Shown here one piece after another: positions 1 through 7,406 of a stretch of DNA of 64,000 nucleotides. Each line of letters starts with the position of its first letter. Position 1 is the stretch's first letter. Made by a program: the position numbers and the translations under genes. The stretch is from positions 1-64,000 of the forward strand of contig JAXMGD010000003.1 in the NCBI GenBank assembly GCA_046347475.1, given 5' to 3'. This DNA comes from CAMCXE01 sp046347475. Its GTDB lineage: Bacteria > Pseudomonadota > Gammaproteobacteria > Pseudomonadales > Cellvibrionaceae. Below the pieces are notes generated by a model. The model was not told the origin of the DNA, searched no databases, and saw nothing but the letters and a program-made list of their open reading frames with translations.

Positions 1-531
1 CTCTGGCAGAATTTATGTAGCGCCTTTTTGCGCGAACACCCCTGCCAATCGCCTTTATTTCAGCAGATTCCACTGGAATTTATCAGCTGGTTGCAAACAC
101 CCCAGCGCTATCGCCACCCTATGGAGCCGATTTATTTAACCCACTTGGCACACTATGAATACTGCGAGCTGTTACTGTTAACCGCGCCGGATACTGTACC
201 CAATGGCAAGCACACACAGGGCGCACGGATCAATACTCCCCTGCAATTAGTCTGTTATCCCTATGCCGTACATAAACTCGGGCCCGCCCAGCCAAACCCC
301 ATACTCGCCACCACGCGGCTTTTATTGTGGCGCAAAGCCGATGACAGCGTGGGATTTGCCGAACTCAACGCCAATACCTATTGCCTGCTTGAATTAATTC
401 AGCACACAGCGGAATTAGCCGACTTATTTACCCAGTGGGCGCCTTTATGTTCGCCTGCGCCCAGCCCAGAGGATTTTGTTGCCTGCCTGCAACAATTAAC
501 AGTGCTGGGGGTAGTGCAGGTTAATCTATAA
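1..531 (+). CDS. HvfC/BufC-type (DUF2063) protein, 5' end outside the window
   Basis: The reading frame is open from base 1, so the start and the N-terminal half lie upstream. The visible ~176 residues match the C-terminal half of the HvfC/DUF2063 family: a segment with QQIPLEFISWL, then HLAHYEYCELLL, then a YPYAVHKLGP motif and a strand-rich tail with FAELNANTYCLLELIQ. Family knowledge: these proteins partner a DUF692 multinuclear iron enzyme (HvfB/BufB) that modifies a small Cys-rich peptide (HvfA/BufA, bufferin-like RiPP), often for copper handling. The partner genes would be expected just before base 1 and cannot be seen. A DoxX gene follows at 1774, as in many such clusters, but a minus-strand LysR gene lies between. 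Family call fairly sure; role inferred. Confidence 0.72.
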   Translation, partial: LWQNLCSAFLREHPCQSPLFQQIPLEFISWLQTPQRYRHPMEPIYLTHLAHYEYCELLLLTAPDTVPNGKHTQGARINTPLQLVCYPYAVHKLGPAQPNPILATTRLLLWRKADDSVGFAELNANTYCLLELIQHTAELADLFTQWAPLCSPAPSPEDFVACLQQLTVLGVVQVNL

Positions 532-694
532 AGGCTTGCCGACATAAACGCGGGCCTCTATTAATTCCAGATTCTAACTTTTTAAAAGCCGCCGCGGGTA
601 ATGCGACCACGCTTAAACCAAGTGGAGTTACTCAGACGTTTTTAAATAAAAACAAAATTCGCAATTAATCAGCGTTTCCTTAAATAATTAAATG

Positions 695-1570
695 CTACTG
701 CCATAACCAACTGGCCAATTGGCTAATTAAGGCTTGTGTGCTCGGTGCAGCCGGGCGCTCGGCCAGCGTCACCGCCTGCACCTGGCGACGAAACTGCGCA
801 TCGGCCACAGTAACAAACGGCAATTGCGCCAGCTGCGCCAAACTTTGCGGCATAAAAGCCACACCCAAACCCGCTCGCACCATAGAGGCGATCCAATCTT
901 CCCGCGGCGATTCTTGCACCACAATTAAATCAATGCCACTTTGATCCAGGCTGTTATCAATAAAATCCGCATATTCACAATTCAGGCGGGAGCAATAGGC
1001 CTCTTGGTGTAAATCCGCCAATAACAGCTGTGAGCACTGGGCGTATTTATGCCCTGGGGCGTGCGCCACCACATAGTCTTCAGCAAATAAAGCCGCCGAG
1101 GTAAACCGCTTGGGAAATTCATAAGGAGAACTCATCAGGGCTAGGTCTAAATCATTTTTATCCAAACTCTCCGATAACATTTCCATGGTGCCTTCGCTCA
1201 TCTGCACCAAAACATGGGGGTTTTTCAGTTGAAAATCCGCAATGACCGGCAACAGGCGATTAAAGTCCAGCGAACACATAATGCCCACGCGCACTATGGC
1301 GCGCTGCTCGCGCAGCAGCCTGCGCGCCTGCTCCTTGGTATTTTGCGCAGCCGTATAAATTTGCTGAAAGTTAGGCAACATGGCGCGGCCCAATTCCGTT
1401 AACTGCACAGCGTTTTTAGTGCGGTCAAACAAACGGCCGCCCAATAACTCCTCCAATTTTTGGATCGATTTGGTGAGCGCAGGTTGGGATACATAACAGC
1501 GCTCGGCGGCGCGGGTGAAATTGAGGGTTTCACTGACCGCTAAAAAATAGCGTATTTGGTAAATTTCCAT
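695..1570 (-). CDS. LysR-family transcriptional regulator
   Basis: A 291-residue LysR-type regulator. The N-terminal winged helix-turn-helix is clear (residues 1-60, with FTRAAERCYVSQPALTKSI and LFDRT), followed by a periplasmic-binding-protein-like effector domain. The frame is open 25 codons further upstream, but the family N-terminus MEIYQIRYFLAV fixes the ATG at 1570. Two cysteines in the effector domain (motif YCSRLNCEY) are closely spaced. OxyR also uses an effector-domain cysteine pair, but with wider spacing, so redox sensing here is only a guess. It converges on the HvfC-type gene and diverges from the DoxX gene, which is its most likely target because LysR proteins often control the divergent neighbour. 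Ligand unknown. Confidence 0.88.
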   Translation of the reverse strand: MEIYQIRYFLAVSETLNFTRAAERCYVSQPALTKSIQKLEELLGGRLFDRTKNAVQLTELGRAMLPNFQQIYTAAQNTKEQARRLLREQRAIVRVGIMCSLDFNRLLPVIADFQLKNPHVLVQMSEGTMEMLSESLDKNDLDLALMSSPYEFPKRFTSAALFAEDYVVAHAPGHKYAQCSQLLLADLHQEAYCSRLNCEYADFIDNSLDQSGIDLIVVQESPREDWIASMVRAGLGVAFMPQSLAQLAQLPFVTVADAQFRRQVQAVTLAERPAAPSTQALISQLASWLWQ

Positions 1571-1773
1571 AGCGGCCTCAGCAGAGGTAAGGGTACAAAC
1601 GGTTTTTATTTTTAACCGGCGCTCGCTGCGACAGCCGTAGCGCATGTTAATTCGATGCCCAATGGCACAGGGTTAATACATAGTCAAAAGTTATGTCGCC
1701 ATGAAAATACACCATTTCACCTGCAGCAGGCGGCAGGTTAGGCTGACATCCGATGACAACACGGGAGCAGGTT
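1571..1773. promoter_or_regulatory. Divergent intergenic region between the LysR and DoxX genes
   Basis: This 203-bp stretch separates the start codons of two divergent genes and must hold both promoters. It contains a small dyad, ACATA-N9-TATGT at 1678-1696, that could be a LysR-type operator. The match is short and could be chance. No convincing -35/-10 pair was assigned. Confidence 0.3.
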
Positions 1774-2307
1774 ATGTTAACACGATTAAGCCACTACATT
1801 TTTTACACCCTTCACCGGCTGGAGCAACAGGGTACACAGGTTGCACTGGTGTTTATTCGCCTGTTATTGGCGGTGGAATTTGGCATGTCCGGCTGGGAGA
1901 AATGGCGCGGGGAAAATTGGTTTGCGGACATTCAAAGCCAATTTCCCTGGCCGTTTAATGTGGTACCGGTTGATTTAAGCTGGGCACTGTCGACCTGGGC
2001 AGAATTAATCGGCGCGGCCCTACTGATACTGGGTTTAGCCACGCGTTTTACCGCTATTTCTCTTGGCGTTGTCACCTGGGTGGCCACCATAGCCGTACAT
2101 TGGCCCAGCCAATGGCACAGTTTAAATGAACTGGCTATGGGGTATGTGATTACCGATATGGGCGCGGGCAATTTTAAATTGCCGCTGATCTACGGGGTAT
2201 TATTGCTGCCGCTGCTAACCCAAGGGGCTGGGCGCCTGAGTGTTGATTACCTTTATCGGCGCTGGTTTGAAACGCGCAGATTGGTTAAATCGGCTGCTTT
2301 TAATTAA
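1774..2307 (+). CDS. DoxX-family membrane protein (possible HvfX)
   Basis: A 177-residue hydrophobic protein with about four membrane segments and the DoxX signature: an N-terminal LVFIRLLLAVEFGMSGWEKW helix, then LSTWAELIGAALLILGLATR and a helix ending AVHWP. An ATG seven codons upstream (1753) has no SD, while the ATG at 1774 follows GGAG at 1763-1766, so the shorter form is preferred. In bufferin-type clusters a DoxX protein (HvfX/BufD) follows the HvfC gene. The HvfC-type gene ending at 531 suggests this role, but DoxX proteins are also common beside unrelated LysR genes. No catalytic residues can be named. Confidence 0.78.
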   Translation: MLTRLSHYIFYTLHRLEQQGTQVALVFIRLLLAVEFGMSGWEKWRGENWFADIQSQFPWPFNVVPVDLSWALSTWAELIGAALLILGLATRFTAISLGVVTWVATIAVHWPSQWHSLNELAMGYVITDMGAGNFKLPLIYGVLLLPLLTQGAGRLSVDYLYRRWFETRRLVKSAAFN

Positions 2308-2331
2308 GGATTTATCACGCACAGGCAAAAA

Positions 2332-2517
2332 TCAGGAATTTATCAGGGCATTAAATACACTGCGCCAAAAAGAGCGGCCAAGCCCCTCCTGCAGATGTTT
2401 GTGCAATTGGTGTTTGGCCGCTTTGCGTTGGGCTTTTTTGTTTTTACCATGGGCGCCACCTTTTTTCATAATAGGGTGGAACGCATGGCCGTTGCGTCGC
2501 TGTTGTTTACTGGGCAT
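2332..2517 (-). CDS. Small basic protein of unknown function, 61 aa
   Basis: A short minus-strand frame encodes a very basic peptide rich in Lys, Arg, His and Gly; its centre reads HPIMKKGGAHGKNKKAQRK. The case for a real gene is the translation start: ATG at 2517 is preceded by an almost perfect SD (GAGGAGGT at 2521-2528) at normal spacing. The composition resembles small ribosome- or nucleic-acid-associated proteins, but no family was recognised. It converges on the DoxX gene with a 24-bp gap. It could still be a chance frame. Confidence 0.5.
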   Translation of the reverse strand: MPSKQQRRNGHAFHPIMKKGGAHGKNKKAQRKAAKHQLHKHLQEGLGRSFWRSVFNALINS

Positions 2518-2570
2518 TTAACCTCCTCAAATAAGTATTAACCCGGCAGAGAATTATTAGCTGTACGAAA

Positions 2571-2672
2571 GCAATGAATACACATCATTTCAGACCGTCA
2601 AAAAGAGGGATCTTTTTGACGAGCCTATAGGGATATATTCACGGCGTGTCTGAAATGATGTGTATTCATTGC
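2571..2672 (+). repeat. Dispersed palindromic element, copy 1
   Basis: Perfect 24-bp inverted arms (2571-2594 and 2649-2672) flank a core. The core opens with a second hairpin: CGTCAAAAAG, a 6-base loop, CTTTTTGACG (2596-2621). It continues with GAGCCTATAGGGATATATTC and ACGGCGTG. Related copies lie at 17332-17435, 43328-43455 and, inverted, 49717-49819. Similarity extends a little beyond the arms (AGCTGTACG before, a GGTAG-type end after), so the full unit is nearer 130 bp. It contains no gene. It could be a MITE, a REP-like structure or a structured RNA. Confidence 0.9.
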
Positions 2673-2710
2673 CGCTGCTAGGTAGCAAGTGTCTGTGTCC
2701 CTACAGGATT

Positions 2711-2736
2711 GGGCGCCCACAAGGGGCGCCCCTACA
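2711..2736. repeat. Short GGGCGCCC inverted repeat, copy A
   Basis: This 26-bp unit starts GGGCGCCCACAAGGGGCGCC and continues CCTACA. It can fold with GGGCGCCC paired across an ACAAG loop. A second copy with one difference lies at 59903-59928. Such short GC-rich palindromes are common intergenic repeats in gammaproteobacteria. Confidence 0.75.
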
Positions 2737-2818
2737 CCCATGCCAGATCAAAAAACCTTAAATTAACGACTGTGCGCTAGAACCCGCCGGATGATTAACC
2801 CGGTGAGCGGGATCATAG

Positions 2819-4027
2819 TTAGCCTTTAATACACACCACTTGTTTTAAGGTATGTACCACCTCCACCAAATCCGTCTGGTTATTCATCACAGCCTCTATA
2901 TCCTTATAGGCGGCGGGAATTTCATCCAATACGGCTTTATCCTTGCGGCATTCCACATGGCGGGTTTGTTCAATTAAATCCTTTTGGCTAAACAAATGCC
3001 GCGCCGCCGTGCGGCTGTGTTTGCGGCCAGCGCCGTGGGAGCAAGAACAAAAAGAATCGCTATTGCCCTTGCCGCGCACAATAAATGACTTAGCGCCCAT
3101 ACTGCCGGGGATAATCCCCAACTGCCCTTCCTGCGCACTTATTGCGCCTTTGCGTGTAACCCACACATCGGCGCCAAAATGCATTTCCTGCTGCACATAA
3201 TTGTGGTGGCAGTTAATGGCTTGGCGGTCCGTTTTAAATGCCGGCAAAAATGGCTTTATGGCGCGTAGCACTAATTGCATAATTTCGTCGCGATTAATGC
3301 GCGCATAATTTTGCGCCCAATTAACCGCCGCGACGTAATCATTAAAATGCTCACTGCCTTCAGTTAAATAGGCTAAATCCTTATCCGGCAAATTATGAAT
3401 GTGGCGCCCCATATCCTTTTTCGCTAAGGCGATAAAATATTGCCCAATGGCATTACCTATACCTCGGCTGCCCGTATGCAGCATCACCCAAACATCCTTA
3501 TTTTCATCCACGCACAGCTCAATAAAATGATTGCCGCCGCCTAAGGTACCCATTTGTTTGGTCCACAGAGTATTAGGCTGCTTGAGCATTTTCATCACTG
3601 ATGGATGTTTGGCGAACAACCATTCCCCGCCAGTAACCAAGGGTTTGCAGGCGCTGGTGCGCACATTTACCGTTTTATGCGCCGCAAGGCCCACCGGTAC
3701 TGCGCGCTCAATAGCAGCGCGCAGTTGGCTTAAATTATCCGGCAGTTGTGCCGATTTAAGCGTTAAACGTACCGCACTCATTCCACAGCCAATATCCACG
3801 CCCACGGCAGCCGGAATAATCGCGCCGAGGGTGGGAATAACCGCACCTACGGTTGCGCCTACGCCCACATGCACATCCGGCATAGCCGCCAAATGGTGGT
3901 GCACAATCGGCAATTGGCTAATATTTTTTAATTGGCTTAAGGCTTGGTTATCAATATCGCGGGTGAATATTTTCACCGGCTTAAAACCATTGCCAGCATT
4001 TTTGTTTAATTCAAGAAAAACAGGCAT
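2819..4027 (-). CDS. rtcB: RtcB RNA ligase
   Basis: A 402-residue RtcB, close to the 408 of E. coli. It joins 2',3'-cyclic phosphate or 3'-phosphate RNA ends to 5'-OH ends using GTP and Mn2+, in RNA repair and tRNA healing. The metal and guanylylation motifs are complete: VDIGCGM (D78, C81), GGGNHFIEL (H167), LHTGSRG (H184), HHNYVQQE (H275), the PGSMG loop (~307-311) and SHGAGR, whose H331 is the expected GMP-carrying histidine. No RtcR activator, RtcA cyclase or archease is adjacent. Upstream on the same strand lie a bidirectional terminator (4118-4156) and a 9-codon frame (4209-4238), hinting at leader control. Confidence 0.96.
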   Translation of the reverse strand: MPVFLELNKNAGNGFKPVKIFTRDIDNQALSQLKNISQLPIVHHHLAAMPDVHVGVGATVGAVIPTLGAIIPAAVGVDIGCGMSAVRLTLKSAQLPDNLSQLRAAIERAVPVGLAAHKTVNVRTSACKPLVTGGEWLFAKHPSVMKMLKQPNTLWTKQMGTLGGGNHFIELCVDENKDVWVMLHTGSRGIGNAIGQYFIALAKKDMGRHIHNLPDKDLAYLTEGSEHFNDYVAAVNWAQNYARINRDEIMQLVLRAIKPFLPAFKTDRQAINCHHNYVQQEMHFGADVWVTRKGAISAQEGQLGIIPGSMGAKSFIVRGKGNSDSFCSCSHGAGRKHSRTAARHLFSQKDLIEQTRHVECRKDKAVLDEIPAAYKDIEAVMNNQTDLVEVVHTLKQVVCIKG

Positions 4028-4117
4028 AAATATCCCTACAGCGATTTTTTTACAAAATCACTTTGTTCGAATAATAAAACCTTCGAGGCGGGTTTTAATG
4101 GCCAGAAATTACGGCCG

Positions 4118-4156
4118 AAAAAAAGCCCTGAATAGCGATCTAATCAGGGCTTTTTT
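4118..4156 (-). terminator. Rho-independent terminator/attenuator upstream of rtcB
   Basis: The stem pairs AAAAAAGCCCTGA with TCAGGGCTTTTTT across a 12-base loop. Read on the minus strand it is followed by seven U, and on the plus strand by six. It lies about 90 bp before the rtcB ATG and about 50 bp after the short MAYANPPKR frame on the same strand. It could end a separate short transcript or attenuate rtcB. Confidence 0.8.
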
Positions 4157-4208
4157 AAGACCTGCTCAGAAGGTTGTTAGACCTTCCAAGCAAAAAGTAC
4201 TCGAAAGG

Positions 4209-4238
4209 TTAGCGTTTGGGTGGATTCGCGTAGGCCAT
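4209..4238 (-). CDS. Possible 9-codon leader peptide upstream of rtcB
   Basis: The minus strand carries ATG to TAA coding MAYANPPKR, preceded by AGGAG at 4247-4251 with 8-base spacing. The SD lies in the self-complementary GAGTACTC (4243-4250), and a second AGTACTC stands just after the stop (4196-4202), so the SD could be masked by local pairing. A terminator follows at 4118-4156 and then rtcB. The order short peptide, terminator, gene is what an attenuator looks like, though chance cannot be excluded for a frame this short. Confidence 0.35.
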   Translation of the reverse strand: MAYANPPKR

Positions 4239-4581
4239 AATGAGTACTCCTATATATGCGGCGGGTTATACAAAGGCAGTGGCTGCCGGTTTATTACTCC
4301 AGCTGTTAGCAGTGTAGCGTCTGCTGGAAATTGGGCGCGATAATACGCCGATTTTTTTGTTCGTCAATACACATTTTTAGATTTATTTGCCCGGCACCTC
4401 GGTTAACTTTTCATTTATAAGCATAAGGTGATGGCCCGAACCTATGCTGCTTCCAACCGGGATAAGCTTTTAGCTTGATGAAAACGGATAGTTGCAGAGT
4501 TCTATTTTGCCAGCCTACAACTATGTATCACGGCACACTAAGAAGACTTGAATTTTCGCAGCGAAACTGCCGCAGTCGTAT
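4239..4581. other. Intergenic region without a recognised gene
   Basis: This stretch must hold the promoter for the leader/rtcB transcript on the minus strand; a TATAAC about 20-25 bases upstream of the leader SD is a candidate -10. A CCAGC/GCTGG dyad spans about 4290-4332. No coding frame was supported. Confidence 0.3.
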
Positions 4582-5610
4582 TCACTGACAGGCATTATTG
4601 TCTCGAAATTCAATTAACGATTCGGTAACCGCCTTTTCAATTATATTTTCTACCAAAGAACTTCTTAACGCATCTTTAGAGGGCCCTGCAAATTTTGGGT
4701 CATGCATAATCAAATGAATAAAGGCAACTCTCGGCATCCAGCTAACATTTTCAAATGCCTTACTTAAACCCACAACATGGGCGCCACCTTCTACTGTTTC
4801 CACACCATTTACCCATGATTTATAAGTGGTATCAGTCTTCGAATCACCAATCGCGGCTACTTGAATTTGAATCTGATCTTTAATTTTATTTAGGAAGTAC
4901 TTCACTGGCGGATCTTGAGCCCAGGCCAAAGGAGGGTTTGAATACTGTATATATGCCAGGTCTAGCAGACCCCGTGATGCTACAAATCTCTCCTGCTGAA
5001 ACTCGACTACTAATCCAGGATAAAAATGCGCCAACTCAAATAATGTTTTTCTCATAGCTGAGAAATCGGGCTGATACCCCTGGAACAAATCAGCGTCTAG
5101 CTCTATTTCTAGTTCAGTACCCGGTGCGGATCTAATTTTTTTAATTTCACCAGGACTAATTATCTTACCCCTACCAAACACTTGGCTATATGTGTGTACA
5201 CCATTTGAAGACTTAACCTTAATTCTCTCAGCAGCGGCATTGAGCACCGCCAAACCCAAGCCTCCGCCAATGATGTGTATATGTGGCGCATGGTTATCGG
5301 CTGTTGGTGAATCGTGATGATGAATGAAATAGTGTTCTGCTAAGTTTGAGCACTCGCATTGTGTTACAAGTCTATTAAATGGAAGACCGGAGCCGTCATC
5401 AAGAACTCTTATTATTTTGCCTTCAACGTCTACGCTCACCTTGGTCGCATTACCCGCGAGATATTGGTCTACGGCATTGGCAACTGCTTCATATATAGCC
5501 GCATTGACTGCAAGTGAGTTGATATTACCAAAGAACATTCCGGGTCTTTTTCTAACGGAGTCAGGCAAGGGAATTACTTTAATATTTTCTTTTGAATACT
5601 CATCGCTCAT
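4582..5610 (-). CDS. Stand-alone GyrB/ParE-like GHKL ATPase
   Basis: A 342-residue protein resembling only the N-terminal ATPase and transducer part of GyrB/ParE. Motifs in order: VRKRPGMFFG (19-28), the N-box YEAVANAVDQYLAG with the likely catalytic Glu41, DDGSGLP (71-77), GGGLGLAVLNA (115-125), GTELEIELD, then the transducer stretch SWVNGVETVEGGAHVVG and FAGPSKDALRSS near the end. The TOPRIM and tail domains of true gyrase (~800 residues) are absent and the frame ends naturally, so it is not a type II topoisomerase subunit on its own. The DNA is more A+T-rich than the housekeeping genes, which suggests transfer. Same strand as the WapI-like and J-domain genes upstream. A defence or DNA-remodelling role is speculation. 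Confidence 0.75.
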   Translation of the reverse strand: MSDEYSKENIKVIPLPDSVRKRPGMFFGNINSLAVNAAIYEAVANAVDQYLAGNATKVSVDVEGKIIRVLDDGSGLPFNRLVTQCECSNLAEHYFIHHHDSPTADNHAPHIHIIGGGLGLAVLNAAAERIKVKSSNGVHTYSQVFGRGKIISPGEIKKIRSAPGTELEIELDADLFQGYQPDFSAMRKTLFELAHFYPGLVVEFQQERFVASRGLLDLAYIQYSNPPLAWAQDPPVKYFLNKIKDQIQIQVAAIGDSKTDTTYKSWVNGVETVEGGAHVVGLSKAFENVSWMPRVAFIHLIMHDPKFAGPSKDALRSSLVENIIEKAVTESLIEFRDNNACQ

Positions 5611-5847
5611 TGTTTTAAGACGTTCCTCTTTTTGGTTTTGCCGGGGCAGCTAAAGCCTCGCGCGCGCCTCACGCAACCTCTGATCCGGATCTTGTGACTT
5701 GGCGTTTCAATTGTTAATTACGCGTATTCCACTAATTCAGGTAGCCGCAGACATATAAAGTACTTTGTACTTTCTTGGAATTGTATGCGTCAATGCGGGG
5801 GCTGTCACTTAATCACTAAAGGTGTGCGGGGTATTTTGCTGTCGATT

Positions 5848-6252
5848 TTACAATTGCCATCTGAACTTGGACATTTTTACCAATTGCTCAGGTTCGATAG
5901 CAAATCCAAACTTTACCGAATGGTGAATGCTCACCGGCCCAGCTACACAATAGCCTGTTTCGCCTTCGATTGCGATGTGCCCAACACCGGCGTAGGCATA
6001 GACCCTTAAATATAATTCGCCAGGAGAAATCGAGGTTAAAATTGCCTCTCCTTTTCGATTTTTTTCTAATTCCAAGATAGCTCTACCAAAAGCGCCCAGA
6101 TTTGGCTCAGCCACCCAAACTTGGTTCTTACCGCAATACTCATTACTTGAAACAACAATGCCAATTAAGGCATCGCCATCACTAGGCAAGCCATTTCTGC
6201 AATCCAATTGAATTTCTAGCTCAATAAAATTTTCTTCGGATCCTATCTTCAT
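5848..6252 (-). CDS. Small protein, WapI/DUF6228-like (possible orphan immunity protein)
   Basis: A 134-residue soluble protein with no signal peptide or membrane segment. The pattern LGAFGRAILELEKNRKGEA, then a hydrophobic strand (ELYLRVYAYAGVGHIAIEG) and a C-terminal FGFAIEPEQLVKM, is reminiscent of the WapI/DUF6228 proteins found among contact-toxin immunity proteins. The likeness is by eye only. No toxin gene sits beside it. The ATG follows GGGAAA at usable spacing and lies 24 bp after the J-domain stop, so the two are probably co-transcribed. The GyrB-like gene is next, 237 bp downstream. Confidence 0.6.
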   Translation of the reverse strand: MKIGSEENFIELEIQLDCRNGLPSDGDALIGIVVSSNEYCGKNQVWVAEPNLGAFGRAILELEKNRKGEAILTSISPGELYLRVYAYAGVGHIAIEGETGYCVAGPVSIHHSVKFGFAIEPEQLVKMSKFRWQL

Positions 6253-6276
6253 AACATTTTTCCCAATTCATTTTTA

Positions 6277-7326
6277 TCAATCGTACAATTTAAACATGGG
6301 CACCAGATTGTCCTCAGCCCAGTTATTTAAAAAATGTTTGAGGTTTTTAACATTGGTATTAAAGTCCAGCGAATCCTGAGCGTGCCTGCAACGGCTATCC
6401 ATAAGCGCTTGGCGCTGCATTAATAAGGTTTTTTGGCGGGCGGGGTTTTTGTGATGAAAACGGTGGTACACCATTCCGGCTGCCCCAGAGCGGTAGGCAA
6501 TCTCTTCTTTTTCCATCTGCAGGGCGCGCAATTGTTTTTTCAATAAAACCGTTAGCCGCGGGAAATCTTCCGGCGCAAACTGCGCGCCGTCGCCGCCAAT
6601 ATGCTCGCTATGAAGCGCCACAATGGCGCCTACATCCTGCTTATCGCGGGCATTGAGCAACTGCGCCATGAGTTCGTGTTTATGGTGTTTTAAGGCTTCA
6701 TCCTGTTCAAGATCGGGGTGCAGTACCTTGCTTAATTGGCGGAACATTTTATTGAGTGTGGTAGCATTAAATAATTCGTTGGCGTCCTGCCGCTGCGCAC
6801 GCGCGTATTCTTCCTCTAATAATTCGTCTTCGCTAAAGTCCTCTTCCAACTCATATGCATCGTCCGCGTCGTCCTGGGCAGCCTCATCCTTGGAATCGGC
6901 AAACATATCCTCCGTGTGGGGCTGTTTCGTCTGCTCTTTTGCTTTTTTGGGATCTGAGTGCAGGTTGCGCAATGCTTCTTCTAATTCATCCAAATCAAAA
7001 TCGCGGAAGGGGTTGGAGGCTAATTCGCGATAATTATCCAGCACGTATTCCACCAAAAAATAACGGTCCTGATCGCGCAGGGTTTTGCGCTGCCAATGGC
7101 TAATCATTAAATAAATTTCATCGGCCAATAATTGGCACCAGCGCGTCTCCAAAGCGCCTATCTGTGCACAATAGGTAGTGTAAAACTGCTGGATTTGCTC
7201 CGGTATTTGGCTAACCAAGAGTTGTTCTTTTTGCACCTGTTTCCATAATTTAGCGAACGCCTCTTGGGGCGTTAAGGCTTTTTTCCCCTTGGGTTGTTTG
7301 TGTGCGGTTACCCGTAATCGGCCCAT
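6277..7326 (-). CDS. J-domain (DnaJ-like) protein
   Basis: A 349-residue soluble protein. Its recognisable part is a J-domain-like segment in the second half, FRQLSKVLHPDLEQDEALKH with the diagnostic HPD at about 203-205, followed by a helix ending LLNARDKQDVGAIVAL. Before it lies a very acidic stretch (~140-180, many D and E). The N-terminal 130 residues are helical and not recognised. J domains activate Hsp70 ATPases, so a DnaK co-chaperone role is expected; the client is unknown. A TTG five codons upstream is possible, but the ATG at 7326 has AGGTGG just upstream. It follows ilvD and its terminator and leads into the WapI-like gene. Confidence 0.72.
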   Translation of the reverse strand: MGRLRVTAHKQPKGKKALTPQEAFAKLWKQVQKEQLLVSQIPEQIQQFYTTYCAQIGALETRWCQLLADEIYLMISHWQRKTLRDQDRYFLVEYVLDNYRELASNPFRDFDLDELEEALRNLHSDPKKAKEQTKQPHTEDMFADSKDEAAQDDADDAYELEEDFSEDELLEEEYARAQRQDANELFNATTLNKMFRQLSKVLHPDLEQDEALKHHKHELMAQLLNARDKQDVGAIVALHSEHIGGDGAQFAPEDFPRLTVLLKKQLRALQMEKEEIAYRSGAAGMVYHRFHHKNPARQKTLLMQRQALMDSRCRHAQDSLDFNTNVKNLKHFLNNWAEDNLVPMFKLYD

Positions 7327-7355
7327 GGCGCCACCTATCAAAAATAAATTGCCTC

Positions 7356-7384
7356 AAATAAAAAAGCCCCATTAAAGGGGCTTT
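7356..7384 (-). terminator. Rho-independent terminator of ilvD
   Basis: The stem AAAGCCCC/GGGGCTTT (7363-7370, 7377-7384) has a six-base loop and, on the minus strand, a U-rich tail. It lies just after the ilvD stop and before the J-domain start. Confidence 0.88.
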
Positions 7385-7406
7385 CCTTAAGCGAACACAA
7401 TAAGCC

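Noticed and set aside
695..1570. OxyR
   Set aside because: The cysteine spacing (four residues between) and surrounding motif do not match OxyR.
2571..2672. CRISPR repeat or simple terminator
   Set aside because: Copies are dispersed rather than arrayed with spacers, and the outer stem is not followed by a U run.
3531..4343. Long plus-strand open frame antisense to rtcB
   Set aside because: It is the shadow of the rtcB codons, has no SD and gives a Cys/Pro-rich product without family likeness.
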